Assembly (NCBI GenBank): GCA_016715865.1
Contig: JADJXM010000025.1
Span: 25,001 to 56,517 of the forward strand
DNA from: Acidobacteriota bacterium
GTDB taxonomy: Bacteria > Acidobacteriota > Blastocatellia > RBC074
DNA length: 31,517 nucleotides
Reading direction: 5' to 3'
Positions 1 to 9,142 of this stretch are shown one piece after another (position 1 is the first letter of the stretch; the number at the start of each line of letters is the position of its first letter). The notes beneath the pieces were generated by a model that made no database searches, was not told where the DNA came from, and saw only the letters and a list, made by a program, of their open reading frames with translations. Made by a program: the position numbers and the translations under genes.

Positions 1-85
1 TAAGGAGGTAGCTGGGCTTGAAACGGCTTTGCTCCATCCGCTGAACCGATACTGAAGGATAATGGCTGGAACTGAAAGTCCAATG
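1..85. other. Left edge, possible tail of an upstream gene
   Basis: A frame on the plus strand is open from base 2 and stops with TGA at 53-55, reading K-E-V-A-G-L-E-T and ending N-R-Y. It could be the last 17 codons of a gene that lies left of the window, but it is too short to recognise and may be chance. Nothing else is visible before the hairpin at 89-111. Confidence 0.2.
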
Positions 86-113
86 AGAAAGGCCGCCAAT
101 CAGGCGGCCTTTT
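86..113 (-). terminator. Terminator hairpin behind the tRNA-Pro fragment (copy A)
   Basis: A perfect 9-bp stem (89-97 with 103-111) has a 5-base loop. T-rich sequence flanks both sides, so it could stop transcription in either direction. On the minus strand it lies about 12 bases after the tRNA 3' end, the normal place for a tRNA terminator. A second version of the hairpin lies at 6367-6387, also just behind a tRNA fragment. Confidence 0.7.
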
Positions 114-122
114 AATCTTGAG

Positions 123-169
<47 letters not shown>

Positions 170-314
170 GCAGGTTTTGGTCAAGCCTAATTTGAGATGT
201 GAGTGATAAAAACATAAATCCTTTAAGATCAATCAAAAGGACGTTAGCCCTCTCGGATTTCGATACCCTGTTTTCGCTAGTTATCACGTCAAAAAAGCCA
301 ATTTAGAAGCCAAA

Positions 315-332
315 TAGTGACCGGTTAGTGAC
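315..332. repeat. TAGTGAC pair with 11-bp period inside the att-like repeat
   Basis: TAGTGAC occurs at 315-321 and again at 326-332, one helical turn apart. The pair is kept in the second copy of the long repeat (about 6597-6614). Short direct repeats on one face of the helix near an attachment site are typical of arm-type sites for an integrase or excisionase. That role is inferred from position only. Confidence 0.4.
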
Positions 333-463
333 TGTTGAACAACCCGCTCTGATAAACGGATAATCTCTTTGTGTCAACCCCGCATTTCACCATCAAATGA
401 TGAGGTGTCCACCAAACCGGATCAACTCCAGTTACGACAAATCATTGGACAAACCGGGGAAAT

Positions 464-479
464 ATAGTAATACTGCTAT
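464..479. promoter_or_regulatory. Imperfect palindrome before higBA, likely operator
   Basis: ATAG (464-467) and CTAT (476-479) form the ends of an imperfect 16-bp dyad, with six of eight positions pairing. It ends three bases before the higB start. Antitoxins of the HigA class usually bind such dyads over their own promoter, so autoregulation is likely. The arms are short and this is not proven. Confidence 0.4.
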
Positions 480-481
480 GG

Positions 482-841
482 ATGGAGCCGAAACCGATCC
501 AATGGGTTAAAAGCAGCAAGGATGATCTTTGCGAGTTCCCCGCCAAGGTAGTGCGGCAGATCGGATATGCGCTCTATTTCGCGCAACTCGGCGACAAGCA
601 CCCTTCGGCCAAGCCTCTCAAGGGTTTTGGCAGCGCGGGTGTGTTGGAAGTGATCGAGGATCATGACGGCGACACATATCGCGCCGTCTACACTATCAAA
701 TTTTCAGGTGCGGTCTATGTGCTGCACGCATTTCAAAAGAAATCCAAAAGCGGTATCAAGACGCCGCGGCAAACCATCGAGCTGATTAAAGAGCGACTGA
801 AGCTGGCGGAAGAAGATTATAAAAAGAGGAAAGAGAAATGA
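482..841 (+). CDS. higB: HigB-like type II toxin, phage Gp49/RelE family
   Basis: This 119-aa protein matches the phage-derived Gp49-like branch of the RelE/HigB ribonuclease toxins. Its pattern includes an early lysine-rich helix, then K-P-L-K-G-F-G near residues 44-50, a V-L-E-V-I-E strand, Y-R-A-V-Y-T around 67-72, and V-Y-V-L-H-A-F-Q-K-K-S-K in the last beta strands. HigB toxins cut translated mRNA on the ribosome. The length is normal. The stop overlaps the start of the antitoxin gene by four bases (ATGA), which suggests translational coupling. The toxin-first order is the usual one for higBA. ATG at 482 is used because the ATG at 478 is in another frame. The function is well supported by sequence and gene order, though the RNA target is unknown. 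Confidence 0.88.
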   Translation: MEPKPIQWVKSSKDDLCEFPAKVVRQIGYALYFAQLGDKHPSAKPLKGFGSAGVLEVIEDHDGDTYRAVYTIKFSGAVYVLHAFQKKSKSGIKTPRQTIELIKERLKLAEEDYKKRKEK

Positions 842-1158
842 AAGACGTGGCTAAAGGATCAGGTAATGTATTCGCCGATCTAAAATTAAAGGATGCGGAA
901 GAGCTGCAAACGCGGGCGAAGCTGGCGCATCAGATTTACACCATCATCAAGGAGCGCGGCCTTAAACAAAAAGAAGCGGCTGAGATTCTGGGCCTGAAGC
1001 AACCTGATGTTTCGGCGCTCATGAACGGTAAATTTGTGGACTTCTCTGTTGACCGGTTGTTGAATCTGTTTGTCCGGCTCAATCAGGATGTGGAGATCAT
1101 CATCAGACCCGCTCCGGAGGGGAAAGGCAGTGCCGGGATACATATTCGTGCGGCGTGA
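838..1158 (+). CDS. higA: HigA-like antitoxin, XRE helix-turn-helix
   Basis: This 106-aa protein has an XRE helix-turn-helix at about residues 38-75, with L-K-Q-K-E-A-A-E-I-L-G then Q-P-D-V-S-A-L-M-N-G. A C-terminal part V-E-I-I-I-R-P fits the HigA-like antitoxins that partner Gp49-type toxins. It should neutralise the toxin encoded just upstream and repress their shared promoter, probably at the dyad around 464-479. The start overlaps the toxin stop. The frame is intact and of normal length. After its stop, about 120 bases separate it from the convergent DinB-like gene. Confidence 0.88.
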   Translation: MKDVAKGSGNVFADLKLKDAEELQTRAKLAHQIYTIIKERGLKQKEAAEILGLKQPDVSALMNGKFVDFSVDRLLNLFVRLNQDVEIIIRPAPEGKGSAGIHIRAA

Positions 1159-1279
1159 TTGAAGAGCCTTCCCTTGCTTTTCGGTGTCAATGCCGAACCG
1201 ATACGCATCCACTGCCCTCACTTGATCGACAAAAATTTCGTAACCTATTGGAAGATGTCACGTACCGGGTGTTTTGCCG

Positions 1280-1756
<477 letters not shown>

Positions 1757-1956
1757 ATAGACTCCTCGAGTTTGGCAGGACGCTACGTTCACGCCTTGTA
1801 CGATTAAAATATATAGTATTACCCCTTCATTGCCCTTCTGGTCGACTTGATTTGCAGCTTGCCGCAGATATTCTGGTTTTACTAACAGGCTTGAAGATAT
1901 TGCCCAATATCGCAAAATGAAGATACAATCCCGTCAGCCACCCGCCGGGATTTCCT

Positions 1957-3357
<1,401 letters not shown>

Positions 3358-3361
3358 AGTT

Positions 3362-4557
3362 ATGTTAACCAGAGATCTGCTCCGCTACAGTATTGACGAT
3401 GATCGAATCAGTCCGGCGCTGATCGATCCGGAATCTTCACTCTACGCCAGAGCGACGAACGATCTGGACCGGATAGTTCGCGGTCATATCGGTAAAACCA
3501 CGGGAGAGATTGAAGTAGCGATCGATAATTATATCTCGACACGAACCGATTACCGTATTCTCCGAGGGCTGACCAATGTCCTGTCTGGTTTCGCTGAATT
3601 CGAGAGCCGCAAATCGGATGCGGCAGGGCTCCGAACCCTGGTCTTTGAAAGAGCTGCCAGAGACTGGCCGCTCAGCAGCAAAAGTGAGCGTCAGTCCATC
3701 CTCGATGATGTTTCGAAAAGTATCGGGATGATATCAACGCAACTTGAGGATGGCCTGTATGGCGATCTTCCCGAGCGTCAGCGGTTGATCGCCTTCAACC
3801 CGCCATCCGAGCCGAAACAGATCATCGCCAGATACAACATGGAACTGGCGCGAGGTCTCCTCTACTGGGCGGAAAAGATCGTGATAGATGTTGGGGATAC
3901 ATATCAGGACGTATTCCGGTACATCAAGCTATGCCGATTGATGCACAGGATTTCTGCTCAAGGATCAGGATACCGCATTGAACTAGAGGGGCCACTGTCG
4001 TTAATGCGCGGGACGAGACGCTACGGTTTGAAAATGGCCGTTTTTCTTCCGGCGCTGGCACTATGCCGAACCTGGCGGATGGAAGCTGTCATCAACAAAA
4101 ATGGCAGGCGCTTTTACTATCGGCTCGATGATCGGAGCAGACTCGTTTCGCACTTCAGGCGTTTTCCGGAATTCGACTCCGGTCTGGAGCGGATTTCGCT
4201 GCGGATTTCGAGAAAGCATGCCGTAATCAGGATCTCACATGGCGGATCGCTCGAGCCGATGCGGTGATCCCGGTCGAACGGAATGAGGTCATGATCCCTG
4301 ATTTCACACTTCGCGATACAAACGATCCTCTCGGCCGTAAAGTCTATCTCGAAATTGTCGGTTTCTGGACTCCGGAATACCTGAGCAGAAAAATTGCCAA
4401 GGTGAGAGAAGCGAAACTGGATAATCTGATCCTGGCTGTTTCAAAAAAACTGGCGCTCAGTGATTCGGTGGCGGACGAACTCAATGTTTTGTGGTTTAAG
4501 GGCAGATTGCTGGTTCAAGATGTCATCGAACGCACCGAATCTGGTCTGCAGGGTTAA
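3362..4557 (+). pseudogene. Bax1/DUF790-family nuclease, frameshifted
   Basis: The N-terminal part (3362-4267) starts M-L-T-R-D-L-L-R-Y, the usual opening of DUF790 proteins. These include archaeal Bax1, a structure-specific nuclease that works with XPB helicase. The C-terminal nuclease part continues in another frame to 4557, with V-M-I-P-D-F-T-L and V-Y-L-E-I-V-G-F-W-T-P-E-Y-L, the hallmark acidic and lysine-rich core. Rejoining at about 4186-4190 gives D-S-G-L-E followed by A-D-F-A-A-D-F-E, as the family expects. A single G is therefore missing (GAGCGG for GAGGCGG). As written, the product loses its catalytic domain after a few out-of-frame residues. The frame also allows an earlier ATG at 3323, but 3362 gives the conserved N-terminus and clears the helicase stop. 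Either a sequencing error or true inactivation. Confidence 0.82.
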
Positions 4558-4727
4558 ATCAGCTGTCACCACCCGGCTTGTCATCGCAAGCGATCCTCCC
4601 CCTGCAACCTACCGCTGTCGGTCTGAGGCCGCGAACCTATGCGACGGCAAATCCGCGCCTCTGCCTTGCCCGTCAACTGCTCCTGCGCTTCAAGAATAAC
4701 CTTGAGTTCAGCAATTTCTCCTTGGAA

Positions 4728-4746
4728 TATTACAACTTTTGTAATA
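4728..4746. promoter_or_regulatory. Perfect 8-bp-arm palindrome, likely operator of the XRE gene
   Basis: TATTACAA (4728-4735) and TTGTAATA (4739-4746) form a perfect inverted repeat with a 3-bp spacer. It lies 26 bp before the XRE regulator start, in the only gap between the bax1 remnant and that gene. Symmetry, size and position fit an autoregulatory operator for the helix-turn-helix protein. No other copy was noticed in the window. Confidence 0.6.
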
Positions 4747-4771
4747 AAATCCCATCCTGGAGTAGATGATC

Positions 4772-5464
4772 ATGACTGGTGAGCAATTGCGAGATGCGAG
4801 AAAACTCAAGGGCTGGAATCAGGAACAGGCTGCCCATCGGTTCGGCGTGTCACAAGCTTACCTCTCTCTTCTCGAAAAAGGTCAACGACGTGTGCCCGAG
4901 AGCCTGGCGGTCAAGGCTGTGCGCGTCTTCGGACTCTCTGTGGCATGGCTTCCTGTAAACAGGGATCAGGATCACCCTGCCCCTCTGGACGAAGGTACAC
5001 TTGCCAAAGAGTTGGCAGCAATCGGTTATCCAGGCCTGTCTCACCTCGGATCGAAGAGGAAGAAAAAGAATCCGGCTGAAGTGCTGCTTTCGGCTCTCAG
5101 TAAAAACAATCTTGACAGCCGGCTGGTCGAAGCGCTTCCCTGGGTAGTTCTGAAATATCCCGATCTGGACTGGGACTGGCTCACTCGTTCAGCAAGGGTG
5201 AACGATCTTCAAAACAGGCTGGGTTATGTACTCAGCGTAGGGCGCAGACTTGCCGAGCTGGCAGGTGATTACGATAAAGCGACAAAACTCGGAAGAGCAG
5301 AATCAGGGCTGGAGAGATCACGTCTGGTGAGAGAGGACACATTATGTCACGAATCAATGACCAAGGTGGAAAAGAAGTGGCTCAGAAAAAACCGGTCTGC
5401 TGAAGCCAGGCATTGGCGCCTTTTGACGGATCTCTCCCCGGAGCAATACGACTATGCCGCGTGA
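4772..5464 (+). CDS. XRE-family regulator paired with a nucleotidyltransferase
   Basis: The 230-aa protein begins with an XRE helix-turn-helix (about residues 1-55): L-R-D-A-R-K-L-K-G-W-N-Q-E-Q-A-A then V-S-Q-A-Y-L-S-L-L-E-K-G. A longer helical region follows that I do not recognise. The ATG at 4772 lies nine bases after a GGAG site. The alternative ATG at 4766 is only three bases from it, so 4772 is preferred. The stop overlaps the start of the nucleotidyltransferase gene by 11 bases, so the two are translated together. Pairs of a helix-turn-helix protein and a nucleotidyltransferase-fold protein occur in AbiE-like toxin-antitoxin and defence modules, where the regulator acts as antitoxin or repressor. 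That role is inferred here. Confidence 0.75.
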   Translation: MTGEQLRDARKLKGWNQEQAAHRFGVSQAYLSLLEKGQRRVPESLAVKAVRVFGLSVAWLPVNRDQDHPAPLDEGTLAKELAAIGYPGLSHLGSKRKKKNPAEVLLSALSKNNLDSRLVEALPWVVLKYPDLDWDWLTRSARVNDLQNRLGYVLSVGRRLAELAGDYDKATKLGRAESGLERSRLVREDTLCHESMTKVEKKWLRKNRSAEARHWRLLTDLSPEQYDYAA

Positions 5465-6002
5465 ACTCATTCCTGAACCATGGAGAACTTTCCTCACACA
5501 AGTTGATAACAGTATCAATGGAAATGTCGAATTGCATTGTCTTGGGGGATTCGTAGTGACGATGTTATACGACCTTGCCCGGAGCACTGTGGATGTCGAT
5601 GTTATAGCCGTATCGTCAAGCAGTCTTGCAGTGCAAGATCTGATTACGCTGGCCGGAAAAGGATCAGAACTCCACCGAAAATATGGGGTCTATCTTGATA
5701 TTGTAACGATAGCGTCAGTCCCGGAAGATTATGATCAGCGACTGACCGAGATGTTCCCAGGAAGCTTAAAGAATCTTCGTCTGCTAGCCTTCGATCCTTA
5801 TGATCTCGCTCTTGCCAAACTGGAACGAAATATCCAGCGAGATAGGGACGACGTGAAATATTTGGCCAGGAAAATCCCTTTCGATCTCGAAGTGCTCAAA
5901 GATCGCTATCAAAGAGAATTGCGACCATTGCTTGGAAATCCCCTAAGAGAAGATCTGACATTACAACTCTGGCTGGATGCGATTGAAGAGGATAGAAGCT
6001 GA
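5454..6002 (+). CDS. DUF6036/AbiEii-like nucleotidyltransferase-fold protein
   Basis: The 182-aa product has H-C-L-G-G-F near residues 28-33 and, after R-S-T-V, D-V-D-V-I near 47-51. This is the glycine-rich turn and paired acidic residues of the polymerase-beta nucleotidyltransferase fold, as in DUF6036 and AbiEii-related proteins. F-D-P-Y-D-L-A-L-A-K-L-E-R-N is another hallmark of this group, followed by R-D-D-V-K-Y-L-A. AbiEii-type toxins transfer nucleotides to tRNA or other targets. DUF6036 members are less studied and the substrate is unknown. It overlaps the upstream XRE gene by 11 bases. It reads as the second gene of a two-gene module and is intact. It converges with the DUF433 gene. 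Confidence 0.75.
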   Translation: MPRELIPEPWRTFLTQVDNSINGNVELHCLGGFVVTMLYDLARSTVDVDVIAVSSSSLAVQDLITLAGKGSELHRKYGVYLDIVTIASVPEDYDQRLTEMFPGSLKNLRLLAFDPYDLALAKLERNIQRDRDDVKYLARKIPFDLEVLKDRYQRELRPLLGNPLREDLTLQLWLDAIEEDRS

Positions 6003-6030
6003 TTCTTTAACCGACCACCCTCAGGCACCT

Positions 6031-6330
<300 letters not shown>

Positions 6331-6366
6331 CCGGATTTGTGAGTTGACTTGTGAGTCTTATGAAAA

Positions 6367-6387
6367 AGGCCGCCCATCAGGCGGCCT
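6367..6387 (-). terminator. Terminator hairpin behind the tRNA-Pro fragment (copy B)
   Basis: An 8-bp stem (6367-6374 with 6380-6387) is followed on the minus strand by five T residues. It stands 20 bases beyond the tRNA 3' end. Together with the hairpin at 89-111 it suggests that the element carries a tRNA 3' half plus terminator as part of its attachment region. This would let the host tRNA keep a terminator after integration. Confidence 0.7.
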
Positions 6388-6401
6388 AATTTCTTGATTC
6401 T

Positions 6402-6711
<310 letters not shown>

Positions 6712-6714
<3 letters not shown>

Positions 6715-6744
6715 CCCTGGCTGCGGAGCGAAACCATAGGGACT
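6712..6744. repeat. Inverted repeat at the repeat edge and propeller stop codon
   Basis: AGTCCCT (6712-6718) and AGGGACT (6738-6744) are perfect 7-bp arms around 19 bases. The structure starts on the last bases of the direct repeat and ends in the stop codon of the PD40 gene. It could be a weak terminator for that gene, though no T-run follows, or a trace of the recombination edge. Confidence 0.35.
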
Positions 6745-8851
6745 ACTTGAGCCCGAAGGACGCACTCCCAACAATGGCATTTCCTATCTTGATTTGGGCT
6801 AAATAGGTCCCTGGGCCAAGCGAAGCCACACTCAGATTGTAGATGTACTGGCAATTGCTGATCCTGAAATCCGAACCGCTGTCCGCAGGAGTAATGTAAA
6901 TGTCCTCGTTAATTGGTCCAGGGGCACCACCTGACGCGCGCAACAGTGAAAGCGTCGCGGCTGGCAGATTGCAAGTCGGAATGTTATTGCTGGCAAGGGA
7001 GAACTTCAGCGGTATCACCCCACGATTTGCTCGGAACACACTCGAACCATCAGCCTCAATTGGTGACTGGACAGTTGCAGCATATGTTTTCAGAGAAGGT
7101 TCCATGATAGCAAACGGAGAAAGGCTCATCACTTGGCCGCAAATAATGTTCGCAACTGTGTCTAATGAGGTGGTGCATGTCACCCAAGCCCCATCTTCAT
7201 AGTGGAAGAGCTGCAGGGCTTGCTCATCTCCGAAGCTGACGGTTGTGTAGTCGATGCACACGGTCACCGAGCCGGCAAACATTGCTGTCGTTGTCAGGTC
7301 GTAGTAAACCGGTGGAGTTCCAAGGCTGAAGCCCGAAGGAAGAGTCGGGCCAACGCTTGAGGTCGTAAGTCCAGTAGAACCGGAGTTGCTCACGCTAGCA
7401 AAGGTTACCGTCACTGGTGTGGTAAGAGTTGCACTGTCTACTGGTTCGGCGACTACGCTCGTTCCAGTTGCCGTGTTCACCACATCGCGCACGAACACAT
7501 CAGGATAACTATTGGTGTCATCGACGACAAGATTCGCGTCAGATGTGAAGGTGACAAAGCGTCCGTCGGCTGACATAGCTGGGTAGTAACCGTTGCCCTG
7601 CATTCCTGTGCTGGACAAGGAAACTCGCGTGGTGGTCCCCATCTGACGGTCGTGGACAAACACGTCCCTGACCCCATTCGTGTCGTCGCCCACGAGATTG
7701 GAGGCTTCCGAATCGAAAACTATAAACCGTCCATCGGCGGAGATGGTCGGATGATCACCGATTCCGCTCTCCCCATTGCCCTGCATTCCTGTGCTGGACA
7801 AGGAAACTCGCGTGGTGGTCCCCATCTGACGGTCGTGGACGAACACGTCCCAAGTCCCATTGGTGTCCCCAGCCACGAGATTCGATGCGTCTGAGCTGAA
7901 TGCCACGAACAGTCCGTCGGAGGAGAGAGAAGGGTTGTAGCTGCCACCGTTGCCTTCAAGTCCCATTAAGGAGACCGAGACCCGAGTTGTCATCCCCGTC
8001 TGCAGGTCGTGGACGAACACGTCGCTCATCCCATTCGTATCCCCGGTCACCAGGTTCGTCGCATCTGAGTTGAATGCCACATAGCGGCCATCACCCGAAA
8101 AGGTGGACACGACACTCGCACCATTGCCTTCGACTCCGGCTGAGGAAATCGAGACCCGGGTTGTCGCCCCCGTCTGCCGGTCATGGACGAACACGTCGTA
8201 GTCCCCATTGGTGTCAGCGGCAACTAGGTTTGACGACTCCGATGAGAACGTCACATAACGGCCATCACTGGAGATAGCGGCAGTTTGGCTGTACCCATTG
8301 CCTTCGATACCTGCCGAGGAGACCGAGACGCGCGTTGTAGTGCTCGTCTGTCGGTCATGGACGAACACGTCGCCCAGTCCATTCGTATCCCCGACTACCA
8401 GGTTCGTCGCATCTGACTCGAAGGCGACATACCGGCCATCACTCGAGATGGCAGGGACACCACTCGGGCCGTTGCCTTCGATACCTGCCGAGGATACCGA
8501 GACGCGAGTCGTGGTGCCCGTCTGCCGGTCATGGACGAACACGCCGCCCAGTCCATTCGTATCCCCGGCTACCAGGTTTGTTGAACCCGATTCGAACGCC
8601 ACATAGCGACCGTCCGCAGACAAGGAGGAGACCCCAGAAGCTCCATCGGCCTGCACTCCTTCCGAAGATACAGAGATCCGCGTCGTAGTGTTGGATTGGG
8701 TACTCGCCGAACCGACACAAACAACGAAGATCGCGAAGACCAGGCTGGCTGTTAGCCCGAGCCGACATACGCGTTGCTGACAAACAAACGCCCCAGTGCC
8801 GCGCGTGCTGATGAACCAAGGTAAGGGACAGACTAAAGGTTTCTTCATCAT
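6743..8851 (-). CDS. Exported seven-bladed PD40 propeller with PxKF-like C-terminal domain
   Basis: The 702-aa protein starts with a long basic leader and a hydrophobic stretch (about residues 31-48) ending in A-S-T-Q, so it is probably secreted or periplasmic. From residue 56 it has seven repeats of about 58 residues with core S-x-D-G-R-Y-V-A-F and D-T-N-G-x-x-D-V-F-V-H-D. This suggests a complete seven-bladed WD40-like (PD40/TolB-like) propeller; the repeated D-T-N-G-x-x-D loop may bind calcium. A linker domain follows. The last 110 residues include G-V-I-P-L-K-F-S-L, N-C-Q-Y-I-Y-N-L-S and G-S-A-S-F-G-L-K, as in PxKF-type domains of exported proteins. A purine-rich ribosome site precedes the ATG. 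Function is unknown; a binding or surface role is likely. Confidence 0.75.
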   Translation of the reverse strand: MMKKPLVCPLPWFISTRGTGAFVCQQRVCRLGLTASLVFAIFVVCVGSASTQSNTTTRISVSSEGVQADGASGVSSLSADGRYVAFESGSTNLVAGDTNGLGGVFVHDRQTGTTTRVSVSSAGIEGNGPSGVPAISSDGRYVAFESDATNLVVGDTNGLGDVFVHDRQTSTTTRVSVSSAGIEGNGYSQTAAISSDGRYVTFSSESSNLVAADTNGDYDVFVHDRQTGATTRVSISSAGVEGNGASVVSTFSGDGRYVAFNSDATNLVTGDTNGMSDVFVHDLQTGMTTRVSVSLMGLEGNGGSYNPSLSSDGLFVAFSSDASNLVAGDTNGTWDVFVHDRQMGTTTRVSLSSTGMQGNGESGIGDHPTISADGRFIVFDSEASNLVGDDTNGVRDVFVHDRQMGTTTRVSLSSTGMQGNGYYPAMSADGRFVTFTSDANLVVDDTNSYPDVFVRDVVNTATGTSVVAEPVDSATLTTPVTVTFASVSNSGSTGLTTSSVGPTLPSGFSLGTPPVYYDLTTTAMFAGSVTVCIDYTTVSFGDEQALQLFHYEDGAWVTCTTSLDTVANIICGQVMSLSPFAIMEPSLKTYAATVQSPIEADGSSVFRANRGVIPLKFSLASNNIPTCNLPAATLSLLRASGGAPGPINEDIYITPADSGSDFRISNCQYIYNLSVASLGPGTYLAQIKIGNAIVGSASFGLK
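7470..8686 (-). repeat. Seven 174-bp in-frame tandem repeats encoding propeller blades
   Basis: Each unit encodes about 58 residues. The sixth unit carries nine extra bases (spacing 183 bp between 7628 and 7811). Units five to seven share long near-identical DNA at the H-D-R-Q-M-G-T-T-T-R-V segment, which points to recent unit duplication or gene conversion. The earlier units are more diverged. Confidence 0.8.
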
Positions 8852-8942
8852 GACTCTTCTCTCTGATGATAAGCCCGACCGAAAGAGTACTCACTCTCTG
8901 CTTTATGTCGAGCTATTGAATTATGTGGATGCAATAACTTTC

Positions 8943-8970
8943 TGAAAGTGGTAACAAATTTCCACTTTCA
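8943..8970. repeat. Perfect 9-bp inverted repeat before the propeller gene
   Basis: TGAAAGTGG (8943-8951) and CCACTTTCA (8962-8970) pair perfectly around a 10-base AT-rich loop. It lies in the 291-bp gap between the peroxidase stop and the propeller start. It may be a terminator for the peroxidase gene or an operator for the propeller gene. No strong T-run follows on either strand. Nothing else is seen in the gap. Confidence 0.4.
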
Positions 8971-9142
8971 AACTTGGCTTTATCCAAATTTTGCTCTTTG
9001 AAAAAGAAACGACAGGTTGCATATGCTTTGGAAGAAATTTCCACAGGGCTTCTATATGCAAACACTACATGCCGAATTGATGAATCTGATTGTAATCTTT
9101 CAGCCCTTGTTTGCATTGCTTCCTCCACATACAGTACGAACT

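Noticed and set aside
1757..1915. N-terminal extension of the DinB-like protein
   Set aside because: Its residues have no family match, and a good ribosome site precedes the internal ATG at 1756.
7470..8686. Regular repeats as a CRISPR array
   Set aside because: Units are 174 bp, in frame and coding for propeller blades, with no short repeat and spacer pattern.
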